Shown: positions 41,643 to 49,238 of the stretch, piece after piece
How positions within the stretch are numbered: the stretch's first letter is position 1
How the letters are laid out: each line of letters begins with the position of its first letter
Origin: Oscillospiraceae bacterium
Lineage (GTDB): Bacteria > Bacillota > Clostridia > Oscillospirales > CAG-272
Assembly (NCBI GenBank): GCA_015065295.1
Contig: SVQN01000008.1
Span: forward strand, 1-57,340
DNA: 57,340 nucleotides
Direction: 5' to 3'
Translations under genes and position numbers: made by a program
The notes under the pieces: generated by a model
Databases searched by the model: none
Seen by the model: only the letters and a program-made list of their open reading frames with translations
What the model was told of the DNA's origin: nothing

Positions 41643-42392
41643 TCAGCATCCGGTCGTATCGCAGATCAGCTTGGCGGAATTGTAATCGAGGAACAGATTC
41701 CAGTCGGGGTGGGTTTTCAGCGCGGTCGCGGGAACCCGGTTGGTCAGCGGCTTCTGCATAGTATTGAAGACGGCTTCCGCCTTGACAGCATGGGGAACCA
41801 CCGACACGATGCACTTTGCCTTCAGGATTTCCTTCACGGTCATGGAAATCGCCTGTTTCGGGACGGCGTCCAGATTCTCGAACCAGCCTTCGCCGAGCTG
41901 CTGCTTCCGGCACCGTTCGTCCAGATTGACCACATGGTACGCGGCGTCGGTGTCAAAATCGGCCGGCGGATCGTTGAAGGCGATGTGTCCGTTTTCGCCG
42001 ATGCCGATGATGCCGACATCAATGGGGGCTTCGTTGATTTTTTCGGTAAGGTACGCAATGTTCGCTTCCACGTCGCCTTCGCCGTTCACCAGATACGCCG
42101 CTTTCAGTCCGACGGGCAGCCGTTCGATGAAGCGTTCGGTCAGATATTTGCGGAAGGACGCGACGTGGGTGACGGGCATCCCGATGTATTCGTCCAGATG
42201 GAACATTTCGACCTTGCTCCAGTCCACGTCCAGCGTCACGAGCGTCCGGAACATTTCAAACTGGGATGCGCCGGTCGACACACAGATGCGGGCATATCCC
42301 TGTGCGGCAATGGCTTCGCTGATCTTCTGCGCGATGAATTCCGCAGCCGCCGCACCGTTTGCGGAAGCATCTGCATGAATCTGAATTTTCAT
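41643..42392 (-). CDS. nagB: Glucosamine-6-phosphate deaminase
   Basis: 249 residues. The NagB fold shows RICVSTGASQFEMF (phosphate loop), VEMFHLDEYIGM (catalytic Asp region) and IIGIGENGHIAFNDP (His of the Asp-His-Glu triad), with DERCRKQQ following. It converts glucosamine-6-phosphate to fructose-6-phosphate + ammonia. The ATG at 42392 has AAAGGAG upstream and starts the usual MKIQIHADAS-like N-terminus. The promoter has a consensus -35 overlapping the terminator tract of the preceding gene. It forms an operon with the esterase. No nagA is seen here. Confidence 0.9.
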   Translation of the reverse strand: MKIQIHADASANGAAAAEFIAQKISEAIAAQGYARICVSTGASQFEMFRTLVTLDVDWSKVEMFHLDEYIGMPVTHVASFRKYLTERFIERLPVGLKAAYLVNGEGDVEANIAYLTEKINEAPIDVGIIGIGENGHIAFNDPPADFDTDAAYHVVNLDERCRKQQLGEGWFENLDAVPKQAISMTVKEILKAKCIVSVVPHAVKAEAVFNTMQKPLTNRVPATALKTHPDWNLFLDYNSAKLICDTTGC

Positions 42393-42445
42393 AAACTGAT
42401 TCTCCTTTACTGAATAAAATGGTGATAACGTATTGTTCTGATGGT

Positions 42446-42474
42446 ATGATATCACGTTTTCCGGTTTCTGTCAA
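42446..42474 (-). promoter_or_regulatory. Promoter of nagB
   Basis: Minus strand: TTGACA (42469-42474), 17-bp spacer, TATCAT (42446-42451). The -35 follows directly on the terminator T-tract. Confidence 0.75.
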
Positions 42475-42511
42475 TAAAAAAAGCGGGATACATCCGCCGG
42501 AGATGTATCCC
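42475..42511 (-). terminator. Terminator of the second solute-binding lipoprotein gene
   Basis: GGGATACATC (42485-42494) pairs with GATGTATCCC (42502-42511). The minus-strand tail is GCTTTTTTTATTGACA, running into the nagB -35. Confidence 0.85.
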
Positions 42512-42527
42512 AACTTTTCTGTTTTCA

Positions 42528-43997
42528 TCAGTCGAGTTCGTTGAGCTTGTCCATCATTTTTTCAATGACCTTTCCGAGAGCCTTCTTCTGCTTGTTGTAG
42601 AAGGAAGCGAGGTCCTTGTTGTTTTCGGACGCCATCGTGTAAATGTTGGTCTTTACGCTGCCGAGACCGTAAACCGTGGAGCAGTCGTAAGTGGTCGTGT
42701 CAAAGATGATATCGACCATCTTGGAGGATTCTTCGTCGCGGGAATACTTGGATTTCAGCGTGATATCGTAGTATGCCGCCAGAACGGTGTCGGTGGACGC
42801 GGACTGGAGTGCTTCGATAATGATGGACGTACGGTCGATATCCGTCACGGAAACCGGCACGGACATACCGAAGAAGTTGCCGTTGTTGCAGGAATAGTAC
42901 TGCGTCTGTGCTTCGTCAAATTTGGGCGCGGGAAGGATGCCGAAGTTTGCTTCCATTTCACGCAGAGCCTTTGCCCAGCTGATGCATTCCGACCAGAACA
43001 GAACCTGGTTTGCCGGGAACATGATTTCCTGTACGCGGTGGTTGTTGACGTCCTTTTCCGCGTCGAAGTAAATCTTCTGTTCGCCGTGAATGATGCTCAG
43101 AATCTTTTCGTAGGAGTTTACGAATTTTTCGTCATAGAACGTGAAGACCGGAACGTCCGCCTCGTCCTTTTCGATCAGGGTGTTGCCGCAGCCGTTCAGC
43201 AGGAACATATAGAATACGCCGCGCCACGACATCATACCGTAATTGTCCTTGTCGTCGTAGACACCGTCGCCGTTGGCATCGTTGCCGGTCGTGGAAGCCA
43301 TTTCCGCCAGCTTGTCGAGCGTCCATGTTCCGTTGTCAACCAGTTCGTACGGATTGTCGAGGTTGTGGTCTGCAATCAGGTCCTTGTTGAAGAACATACA
43401 GATGGTTTCGTCAATCTGCGTCGTCATGAAGTCGCCGACCATAACGAACAGCTTATTGCCGAGAGAAAGCTGTTCGACGGCGTTTGCATCCCAGTACGGC
43501 TTTTCAAAATTCTGATACGGCATGGTGTGCAGATCCATGAGATAGCCGGACTGCGCGTGAGCGAGGATGTTCGCACCCTGCATCAGGGACATATCGAACG
43601 CGCCGTCTCCGGCAAGAATGGTGTTCTTGATCTGGTCGGCGGTCTGCTCGGTTTCGGAAATCTTGACGTTCAGACGTTCCTCCACCTTGATGTTGCGGTT
43701 GAAGATCGCGGACGGAATCGCTTCGCCGGAGTCTTCGTCCACGTCAACGTGAACGGTGGTGAACCAGGTGTTCGACTCCGGATTGGAGTTGAAGATCATG
43801 AATTCGTAGCCTTCAAAATCCGATTCGGGAAGGTCGTCGGAAATCACGGGTTCGGTTTCTTCTTCGACTGCTTCGGTCACGGGAGTATCGACAGCGGCAG
43901 GGGCGGTCGTTTCTTCGGGATTGCTGCTGCTTTCGGCGCACGCTACGGTCTGGAGCAGCATCAGCATCGCCAGAAGCATGGTTATCACTTTTTTCAT
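42528..43997 (-). CDS. Extracellular solute-binding lipoprotein (second, paralogous)
   Basis: 489 residues from the ATG at 43997 (AAAGGAA upstream). Lipoprotein signal MKKVITMLLAMLMLLQTVAC, then a Glu/Thr/Pro-rich linker and a binding domain starting near SDFEGYEFMIFNSNPES. A calcium-loop-like DANGDGVYDDKD lies mid-protein at the same relative place as in 10063-11571; the two are distant paralogues sharing MPYQNFEKPYWD-like and YYDI/YYDV motifs. It should be membrane-anchored outside the cell and deliver an oligosaccharide or similar ligand. No ABC permease is adjacent. Nearby nagB and the esterase are separately promoted. Confidence 0.87.
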   Translation of the reverse strand: MKKVITMLLAMLMLLQTVACAESSSNPEETTAPAAVDTPVTEAVEEETEPVISDDLPESDFEGYEFMIFNSNPESNTWFTTVHVDVDEDSGEAIPSAIFNRNIKVEERLNVKISETEQTADQIKNTILAGDGAFDMSLMQGANILAHAQSGYLMDLHTMPYQNFEKPYWDANAVEQLSLGNKLFVMVGDFMTTQIDETICMFFNKDLIADHNLDNPYELVDNGTWTLDKLAEMASTTGNDANGDGVYDDKDNYGMMSWRGVFYMFLLNGCGNTLIEKDEADVPVFTFYDEKFVNSYEKILSIIHGEQKIYFDAEKDVNNHRVQEIMFPANQVLFWSECISWAKALREMEANFGILPAPKFDEAQTQYYSCNNGNFFGMSVPVSVTDIDRTSIIIEALQSASTDTVLAAYYDITLKSKYSRDEESSKMVDIIFDTTTYDCSTVYGLGSVKTNIYTMASENNKDLASFYNKQKKALGKVIEKMMDKLNELD

Positions 43998-44075
43998 GAG
44001 AACAGTTCCTTTCTGCAGGTTCCCATCCGGAATCACGGATGAGTTGAGGAATAGTAACGTATGGTTGATGTTTCC

Positions 44076-44104
44076 ATTGTAGCACCAAACACAGTGTTTG
44101 TCAA
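44076..44104 (-). promoter_or_regulatory. Promoter of the second solute-binding lipoprotein gene
   Basis: Minus strand: TTGACA (44099-44104), 17-bp spacer, TACAAT (44076-44081) with extended TGC. Confidence 0.8.
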
Positions 44105-44176
44105 TAGTTTATTTTCATAACTAAATAATAGCTATTCCGTCCCGGCGACAGATTTTGTTCTGCTGTGATTTTTATA

Positions 44177-44205
44177 TTGATTCCCGCAGGAATTTATGGT
44201 ATAAT
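44177..44205 (+). promoter_or_regulatory. Promoter of the DUF362 - ispE operon
   Basis: TTGATT (44177-44182), 17-bp spacer, TATAAT (44200-44205) with extended TGG. Confidence 0.8.
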
Positions 44206-44239
44206 TTATGATAGAATTTTATGTTCCGAAAGGCTCGAT

Positions 44240-45427
44240 ATGACGACTTACAGCAATTGTGCACCGGTGTTTGTCCGCCGCTGCGAGGATTATAATGAAG
44301 AAAACCTCTATCTTGTATTGAAAGAATCCCTCTCCGCCCTCGGAATCTCCCCTTCCCTGTTCGCCGGAAAAAACGTCCTGCTCAAGCCGAATCTGGTCAT
44401 GGCAAAGCAGCCCGACGCGGCGGCGACCACCCATCCCGCCTTTGCCCGTGCGGCGGCGCGGCTGATGCACGACTGCGGCGCGGCTTCGGTCACGCTCGCG
44501 GACAGTCCCGGCGGCCCGTTCAACGAGGCGTACGTCTCCGTGGTGTACAACACCTGCGGCATGAAGGCGGCTGCGGCGGACGGTCGGTTCGTGCTGAACG
44601 CGGATTTCGGCTTCTCCGAAGTTCACACCGACGGCGTGAAGCTGAAAACGCTGAACATTCTGAACGCAGTCCGTCAGGCGGACGTGATCGTCGATCTCTG
44701 CCGTCTGAAAACGCACTCGCTGACCGGCATGAGCTGCGCGGTGAAAAATCTGTTCGGTGTGATTCCGGGCGTGGAGAAGTTCCAGATGCACTCGAACTTC
44801 CCGGAAGTCGGCAATTTCTCCGAAATGCTCGTCGATCTCGCGCAGTATGTCACCTCCGAAAAGACCTTCCTTGCGGTCTGCGACGCGGTCGTCTCAATGG
44901 AAGGCAACGGCCCCTCTCACGGCATTCCGAAAAAAACCGGTCTGGTGCTTGTTTCGCAGTCCCCGTTCTCCCTCGACGTGATCGGGGAACGGATCATGTT
45001 CGGCGCAAAGTCGGACGACACCGCCGTTGTCAAGCATCTCGACAGTGCGTCCGCCAGAGGAATCATGCCGCGTGACTGGCGCAAAATTGACGTTGTCGGC
45101 GATACGGACTACGATGTTTTCGATTTCCTTCCGCCGGATACCGGCGCGGGCTATCTCCTGAAAAATCTGCCGAACTTCCTCGGCGGAAAGCTCGTGGATG
45201 TGTTCAGCGCACGTCCGGTCATCAACGAGAAAAAGTGCGTCGGCTGCGGACGATGCCGGGATTCCTGCCCGAAAAAGACCATCCGCATCGGACGGCGCGG
45301 CGAAAAGGGCAAGCGGATTGCCGTCATTCTCCGCGAAAACTGCATCAAATGTTACTGCTGTCAGGAGCTTTGTCCGCTCGGTGCGGTCGATACAAAGCAG
45401 AACTGGCTTATCAAACTGATTCATTAA
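44240..45427 (+). CDS. DUF362-family iron-sulfur protein
   Basis: 395 residues. The DUF362 domain (about 1-290) contains NVLLKPNLVMAK, a TLADSPGGPF loop, CRLKTHSLTGMSCAVKNLFG and GNGPSHG. A two-cluster ferredoxin tail follows, with CVGCGRCRDSCP and CIKCYCCQELCP. The family is widespread in anaerobes; its reaction is unclear and a redox role is inferred from the clusters. The start at 44240 has AAAGG six bases upstream, and the promoter is near consensus. ispE begins 15 bases after it, so the two are co-transcribed. This may link it to the isoprenoid pathway, whose last enzymes also need electrons. Confidence 0.88.
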   Translation: MTTYSNCAPVFVRRCEDYNEENLYLVLKESLSALGISPSLFAGKNVLLKPNLVMAKQPDAAATTHPAFARAAARLMHDCGAASVTLADSPGGPFNEAYVSVVYNTCGMKAAAADGRFVLNADFGFSEVHTDGVKLKTLNILNAVRQADVIVDLCRLKTHSLTGMSCAVKNLFGVIPGVEKFQMHSNFPEVGNFSEMLVDLAQYVTSEKTFLAVCDAVVSMEGNGPSHGIPKKTGLVLVSQSPFSLDVIGERIMFGAKSDDTAVVKHLDSASARGIMPRDWRKIDVVGDTDYDVFDFLPPDTGAGYLLKNLPNFLGGKLVDVFSARPVINEKKCVGCGRCRDSCPKKTIRIGRRGEKGKRIAVILRENCIKCYCCQELCPLGAVDTKQNWLIKLIH

Positions 45428-45442
45428 CAACAGGTACGACCC

Positions 45443-46321
45443 ATGATCCTCACAAAAACCATCAAATCCTATGCCAAAATCAATCTTTATCTGAACGTCG
45501 GTGCCAAGCGTCCGGACGGCTATCATGACCTCGAAAGCGTCATGCAGCAGGTCTCGCTGTTCGACTATGTGACCGTTCTGCGCGATACGGACACGACACA
45601 GCGCGGCGTACGAATCACCTGCACCGACCGTCTGGTTCCCTCGGACGACCGCAACATTGCGGCAAAATGCGCCATGGCGTTCCTCGACAAATATAACATC
45701 TACAGCGAAGTTTCCGTCAGCATCGACAAGCGGATTCCCGTTGCGGCGGGTCTGGGCGGCGGTTCCACGGACGGTGCGGCGGTTCTGTCGATCATGAATT
45801 CCATTTTTGACGTGAATGCGCCGATGGACGAATTGTGTGCGCTCGGTGCGAAGCTCGGCGCGGATATCCCGTTCTGTCTGGTCGGCGGAACCTGCACGGC
45901 TTCGGGCATCGGCGAGATTCTGACCCCCGTGAAAACGCCGGTACTGCCCTACCACATTCTCATCTGCAATGCCGGTCACGGTGTCTCCACGCCGGAAGCC
46001 TACCGGAAACTCGACGAAACCGCCAAGGAAGAACCTGCGTGTGCAATGGACGACGTTCTCCGCGCGGTTGAATCCGGAGAAATGCCGGAAACGCTGTACA
46101 ATTCGTTTGAACGTGTAATTCTTCCGGAACACGCGGAGGCCGCCCAGATCAGGCAAACGATGCTCGTGTGCGGGGCGGACGTTGCCCTGATGAGCGGAAG
46201 CGGCCCGTCCGTGTTCGGGCTGTTCCGGAACGAAGATGCGCGGGACAAAGCGAAGGATTTCTTCGACATGAAGGGGATTCTCGCCATGCCGTGCGAACCG
46301 GTAGTTAAGAATATCAAGTGA
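45443..46321 (+). CDS. ispE: 4-diphosphocytidyl-2-C-methyl-D-erythritol kinase
   Basis: 292 residues of the GHMP kinase family. AKINLYLNVGAKRPDGYHDL at the start is the IspE signature, IPVAAGLGGGSTDGAAVL is the ATP-binding glycine loop, and LMSGSGPSVFGLF is the third motif. It phosphorylates 4-diphosphocytidyl-methylerythritol in the MEP isoprenoid pathway, so this organism uses the MEP route. It follows the DUF362 gene by 15 bases. Its stop codon lies inside the left arm of a small terminator hairpin (46316-46337). Confidence 0.95.
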   Translation: MILTKTIKSYAKINLYLNVGAKRPDGYHDLESVMQQVSLFDYVTVLRDTDTTQRGVRITCTDRLVPSDDRNIAAKCAMAFLDKYNIYSEVSVSIDKRIPVAAGLGGGSTDGAAVLSIMNSIFDVNAPMDELCALGAKLGADIPFCLVGGTCTASGIGEILTPVKTPVLPYHILICNAGHGVSTPEAYRKLDETAKEEPACAMDDVLRAVESGEMPETLYNSFERVILPEHAEAAQIRQTMLVCGADVALMSGSGPSVFGLFRNEDARDKAKDFFDMKGILAMPCEPVVKNIK

Positions 46322-46337
46322 TCCGAAATCACTTTTT
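46316..46337 (+). terminator. Short terminator overlapping the ispE stop codon
   Basis: AAGTGAT (46316-46322, containing the TGA stop) pairs with ATCACTT (46328-46334), followed by TTT. A weak 7-bp stem. Confidence 0.55.
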
Positions 46338-46343
46338 CAGATT

Positions 46344-46402
46344 AAAATTTTTTGAAAGGGGTTCGGGGAAAACTTTTTTATAAAAAAGTTTTCCCCGAGA
46401 AC
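46344..46402 (+). repeat. R1 hairpin repeat, copy f (directly upstream of the Eis-like gene)
   Basis: AAAATTTTTTGAAAGGGGTTCGG, GGAAAACTTTTTT, loop, AAAAAAGTTTTCCCCGAGAAC. The hairpin ends about ten bases before the ATG at 46409. Confidence 0.85.
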
Positions 46403-46408
46403 AACATC

Positions 46409-47554
46409 ATGAACGATCCCATCATTTACAAAGGACGCGGTTATCCGGAGATGTACGACGATCTCATGGATTTCATGAACTACGTCTTCGGCTTCAACGG
46501 CGACGGCTCCGACTTCAAGAAGCTCCTGCCGAAGCTCTACAACAAGGACTGCGATCCCTGTTACAACAACTACGTCGTCACCGAAAACGGCAAGCTCAAG
46601 GCCGCCATCGGCGCGTATGACGCTGTGCTGAACGTAAACGGCGAGGAACTCAAGTCCCGCGGCATCGGCAACGTGGCGGTTCATCCGTATTCCCGCTCCA
46701 AGGGGTACATGATCGACTGCATGAACATGGCTCTGTCCGACATGATCCGCGACGGCGTGGATTTCTCCGTTCTCGGCGGCAGACGCCAGCGTTACGGCTA
46801 CTTCGGCTACGACCACGCCGGTATGCAGTACAATGCCAAGATCGACCACACCAATATGCGCCACATCTTCCGCGACGTTCCCTTCACCGAACTGGAAATC
46901 CGCGACGTGAAGGCAGACGAAACCGAACTGATCGACAAGATGTTCGAGCTGCACAACACCCGTCCGCTCCGTGTGAACCGTCCCCGCGAAAAGTTCTACG
47001 ACATCGCCCGTTCGTGGCGCAAGCCTGTCCGCGCGATCTTCAGGGACGGCGAATTCATCGGCTATTTCTGCGGCGATCTCTGCGAACTGACCCTCACCGA
47101 CCGCGCGTACTTCAACGATGTGATCCGCAATTACATCCGGAAGTACGGCGACGTTCACCTGAACGTGGCGGCATGGGACAGCGAAACCTACGAAGCCGGA
47201 ATGGCTCTCTGCGAACACTGGGACATCGGCACCTGCGATATGTTCAACATTCTGAACTACAAAAAAGTCACCGGTGCGTTCCTGAAGTTCAAGACCACGC
47301 TCGACACCCTCGCGGACGGTACGCTGACCCTGTTCATCCACGGCTACGCGGGCGACTGCAAGATCAAGCTGACCGTGGAAAACAACACTGCGGCTGTGGA
47401 AGACTACGAAGGCGAATGCGATCTGGAACTCACGCACATGGAAGCGATGCAGTTCCTGTTCGGCATCTACTCCCCGTACACCCGCAGGCTGGCTCCCGCG
47501 ATCCGCGCATGGTTCCCGCTCCCGCTCTACATGGAAAGCGCAGACCACGTTTGA
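46409..47554 (+). CDS. Eis-like GNAT acetyltransferase with SCP2-like C-terminus
   Basis: 381 residues. The N-terminal GNAT domain (about 1-150) has GIGNVAVHPYSRSKGYMIDC as the CoA-binding region. A second GNAT-like half runs to about 290. The C-terminal 100 residues (LFIHGYAGDCKIKLTVENN, DLELTHMEAMQFLFGIYSP) resemble the sterol-carrier-like domain of Eis proteins, which acetylate amines. The substrate is unknown. The ATG at 46409 is preceded by an R1 hairpin and no clear ribosome binding site, and I see no promoter between ispE and the gene, so expression may depend on read-through. Confidence 0.8.
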   Translation: MNDPIIYKGRGYPEMYDDLMDFMNYVFGFNGDGSDFKKLLPKLYNKDCDPCYNNYVVTENGKLKAAIGAYDAVLNVNGEELKSRGIGNVAVHPYSRSKGYMIDCMNMALSDMIRDGVDFSVLGGRRQRYGYFGYDHAGMQYNAKIDHTNMRHIFRDVPFTELEIRDVKADETELIDKMFELHNTRPLRVNRPREKFYDIARSWRKPVRAIFRDGEFIGYFCGDLCELTLTDRAYFNDVIRNYIRKYGDVHLNVAAWDSETYEAGMALCEHWDIGTCDMFNILNYKKVTGAFLKFKTTLDTLADGTLTLFIHGYAGDCKIKLTVENNTAAVEDYEGECDLELTHMEAMQFLFGIYSPYTRRLAPAIRAWFPLPLYMESADHV

Positions 47555-47558
47555 GACA

Positions 47559-47662
47559 GCTAAGAGCTAAGAGTGAATAACTAATAGCTGGGTTAAACTT
47601 TACGTCTATCAACAGACATTAAGTTTAACCCAGCTATTCACTATTCACTTTTAGCTCTTTTA
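47559..47662. repeat. R2 stop-codon-rich palindrome (uninterrupted copy)
   Basis: The left arm GCTAAGAGCTAAGAGTGAATAA and the right arm TATTCACTATTCACTTTTAGC surround a hairpin (TGGGTTAAACTT...AAGTTTAACCCA) with CAGACATT in the loop. It begins four bases after the Eis-like stop and encodes the last residues and stop of the convergent DUF5662 gene. It gives the pre-insertion sequence for the copy at 17194. Confidence 0.85.
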
Positions 47663-48192
47663 CATTTGATTTCGCCGATCTTCCGGATGTGGGCGAAGGT
47701 TTTTTCCTCGCCTTCTTCGGCAAGCATCGTCAGCCACGATTCGAGAATACACGCTGTACACGGGTGCATCAGCTTTTCCGACGGACGGCTTTTGAAATAT
47801 TCGAGTGCGACGGAATCGGTGTAATCCTTTCCCTTATAGATTTTGCTCGCCGCCACGCGGTCACAGAAGCTCTCCTTGAGGTAATCGAGCGGCATCGGCA
47901 CCGGTTCGTAGGTGCGGGATTTCGGATTTACGTCGTACCAGTATTCGTAATGGTGCGGATTCCGGCCTTTGTGGTGCATCCACGCGGAAGAATACCCTTT
48001 GACTTCCCGTTCGTGTTCGTTCGGACTGCGGCCGCCCTGTTCGTAATACTTCGCACCGGTCAGGAATTCCGCCGGGGAAAATTTCGACAGGTCATGCACC
48101 AGTCCGCGGAACGGAATCCCGCAGAGAATGCAGTGCTTCAGCACCATCGCGCGGTGCCGGGTGACGGTTTTCAGGTGTCCGGTAAAATTCAA
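47641..48192 (-). CDS. DUF5662-family protein
   Basis: 183 residues resembling the DUF5662 family. Conserved His/Asp-containing segments (LVHDLSKFSPAEF, SAWMHHKGRNPHHYEYW) suggest an HD-like metal site, but the function is unknown. The last six residues (KRAKSE) and the TAG stop are encoded by the right arm of the R2 repeat, so the natural C-terminus has been replaced by repeat sequence. It follows the dipeptidase gene by 12 bases on the same strand, within a likely operon. Confidence 0.8.
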   Translation of the reverse strand: MNFTGHLKTVTRHRAMVLKHCILCGIPFRGLVHDLSKFSPAEFLTGAKYYEQGGRSPNEHEREVKGYSSAWMHHKGRNPHHYEYWYDVNPKSRTYEPVPMPLDYLKESFCDRVAASKIYKGKDYTDSVALEYFKSRPSEKLMHPCTACILESWLTMLAEEGEEKTFAHIRKIGEIKCKRAKSE

Positions 48193-48204
48193 GACCGCCT
48201 CCGC

Positions 48205-49122
48205 TTACAGATACTTCTTCAGGAAGTTCAGATAATTCACACCGGCGACTTTTTCGATCACGGACGCGCTGTAATGCTGTTCCATGAAGTCGATGAGCTG
48301 GTCATGGATGGACGAACCTTCGTTGACCGGCTTGGGATATTCCCCGCCCACACCGTCGATGTCGCCGCCGAAGCCGATGTGGTCTTCGCCGAAGTTTTCA
48401 AGACAATAGTCGAGGTGACGGAAGAAATTTTCGATGGTCTGCTGTTCGGGATCGTCGTGTACGAACGCCGTGCAGAGGTTCAGACCGATCATGCCGTCGC
48501 CTTTCACGATCTGACGTGCCATGTCGTCGGTCAGGTTGCGCGTGTGTCCGCAGAGGGTGCGGAAATTGGAATGCGTGGCGATGATCGGCTTTTCCGCGAT
48601 CTCCGCGAGGTCCCAGAAACTCCGGTCGGAAATGTGCGATACGTCGAAAATCATGCCGAGACGGTTCCCTTCCGCGACGATTTCACGTCCGAGGTCAGAC
48701 AGACCGGTGTCCCCTTCCCCGTTGTCGCGGTTGCTCTTCGCCATGTCGTTGCTCAGCCACGTTACGCCGAACACACGAACACCGGCTTCCCATACGGCGC
48801 GGAAGTTTTCCACCGTGTTGAAGCCAAGCCCGCCTTCGACCGTCAGAAGAGCCGCGTGCTTTCCGGCGGCGAACGCCGTTTCGATGTCCGCGTACGTCCG
48901 GACGGGCAGAACAACGTCCGCTTCATCAACCATCGCCTTGTTGAAAACGTCAATATAATACCGCGCACGGTTCCACGAATCCTCTTTGGTATCCTTCGGA
49001 TGCGCGCAGAACATCGCCACCATCTGAAGCTGCTGATACTTCTTACTGTAATTATACGGATTCACGAGCGGCTGTCTTCCAACCATCGCTATGCTGTCAC
49101 AATGCGAGTCCACTACAAACAT
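48205..49122 (-). CDS. Membrane-dipeptidase-type (M19) dipeptidase
   Basis: 305 residues of the M19 amidohydrolase-fold dipeptidases: FVVDSHCDS near the start (first metal His/Asp), LTVEGG (bridging Glu), IFDVSHISD and ATHSNFRTLCGHTRNLTDD (second metal His pair), and GFGGDIDG at the end. They cleave dipeptides, including those containing D-residues. No signal peptide, so cytosolic. The ATG at 49122 has GGAGG nine bases upstream. R1 copy g separates it from the sugar isomerase gene upstream. DUF5662 follows in the same transcript. Confidence 0.9.
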   Translation of the reverse strand: MFVVDSHCDSIAMVGRQPLVNPYNYSKKYQQLQMVAMFCAHPKDTKEDSWNRARYYIDVFNKAMVDEADVVLPVRTYADIETAFAAGKHAALLTVEGGLGFNTVENFRAVWEAGVRVFGVTWLSNDMAKSNRDNGEGDTGLSDLGREIVAEGNRLGMIFDVSHISDRSFWDLAEIAEKPIIATHSNFRTLCGHTRNLTDDMARQIVKGDGMIGLNLCTAFVHDDPEQQTIENFFRHLDYCLENFGEDHIGFGGDIDGVGGEYPKPVNEGSSIHDQLIDFMEQHYSASVIEKVAGVNYLNFLKKYL

Positions 49123-49169
49123 AAATCTATCCTCCAAATCTGCACAAACTTTGTATCTATAATAGGTTG

Positions 49170-49225
49170 AAGTTTTTTGGAAAGGGTTCGGGGAAACCTT
49201 TTTCGCAAAAAGGTTTCCCCGAGAA
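49170..49225 (+). repeat. R1 hairpin repeat, copy g
   Basis: AGTTTTTTGGAAAGGGTTCGG, GGAAACCTTTTT, loop, AAAAAGGTTTCCCCGAGAAA. The outer CCAAATCTGCACAAACTTTG is at 49134-49153. It lies after the minus-strand isomerase stop and can terminate it. The outer end overlaps the dipeptidase leader. Confidence 0.85.
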
Positions 49226-49238
49226 ATGTTATCCTCCC

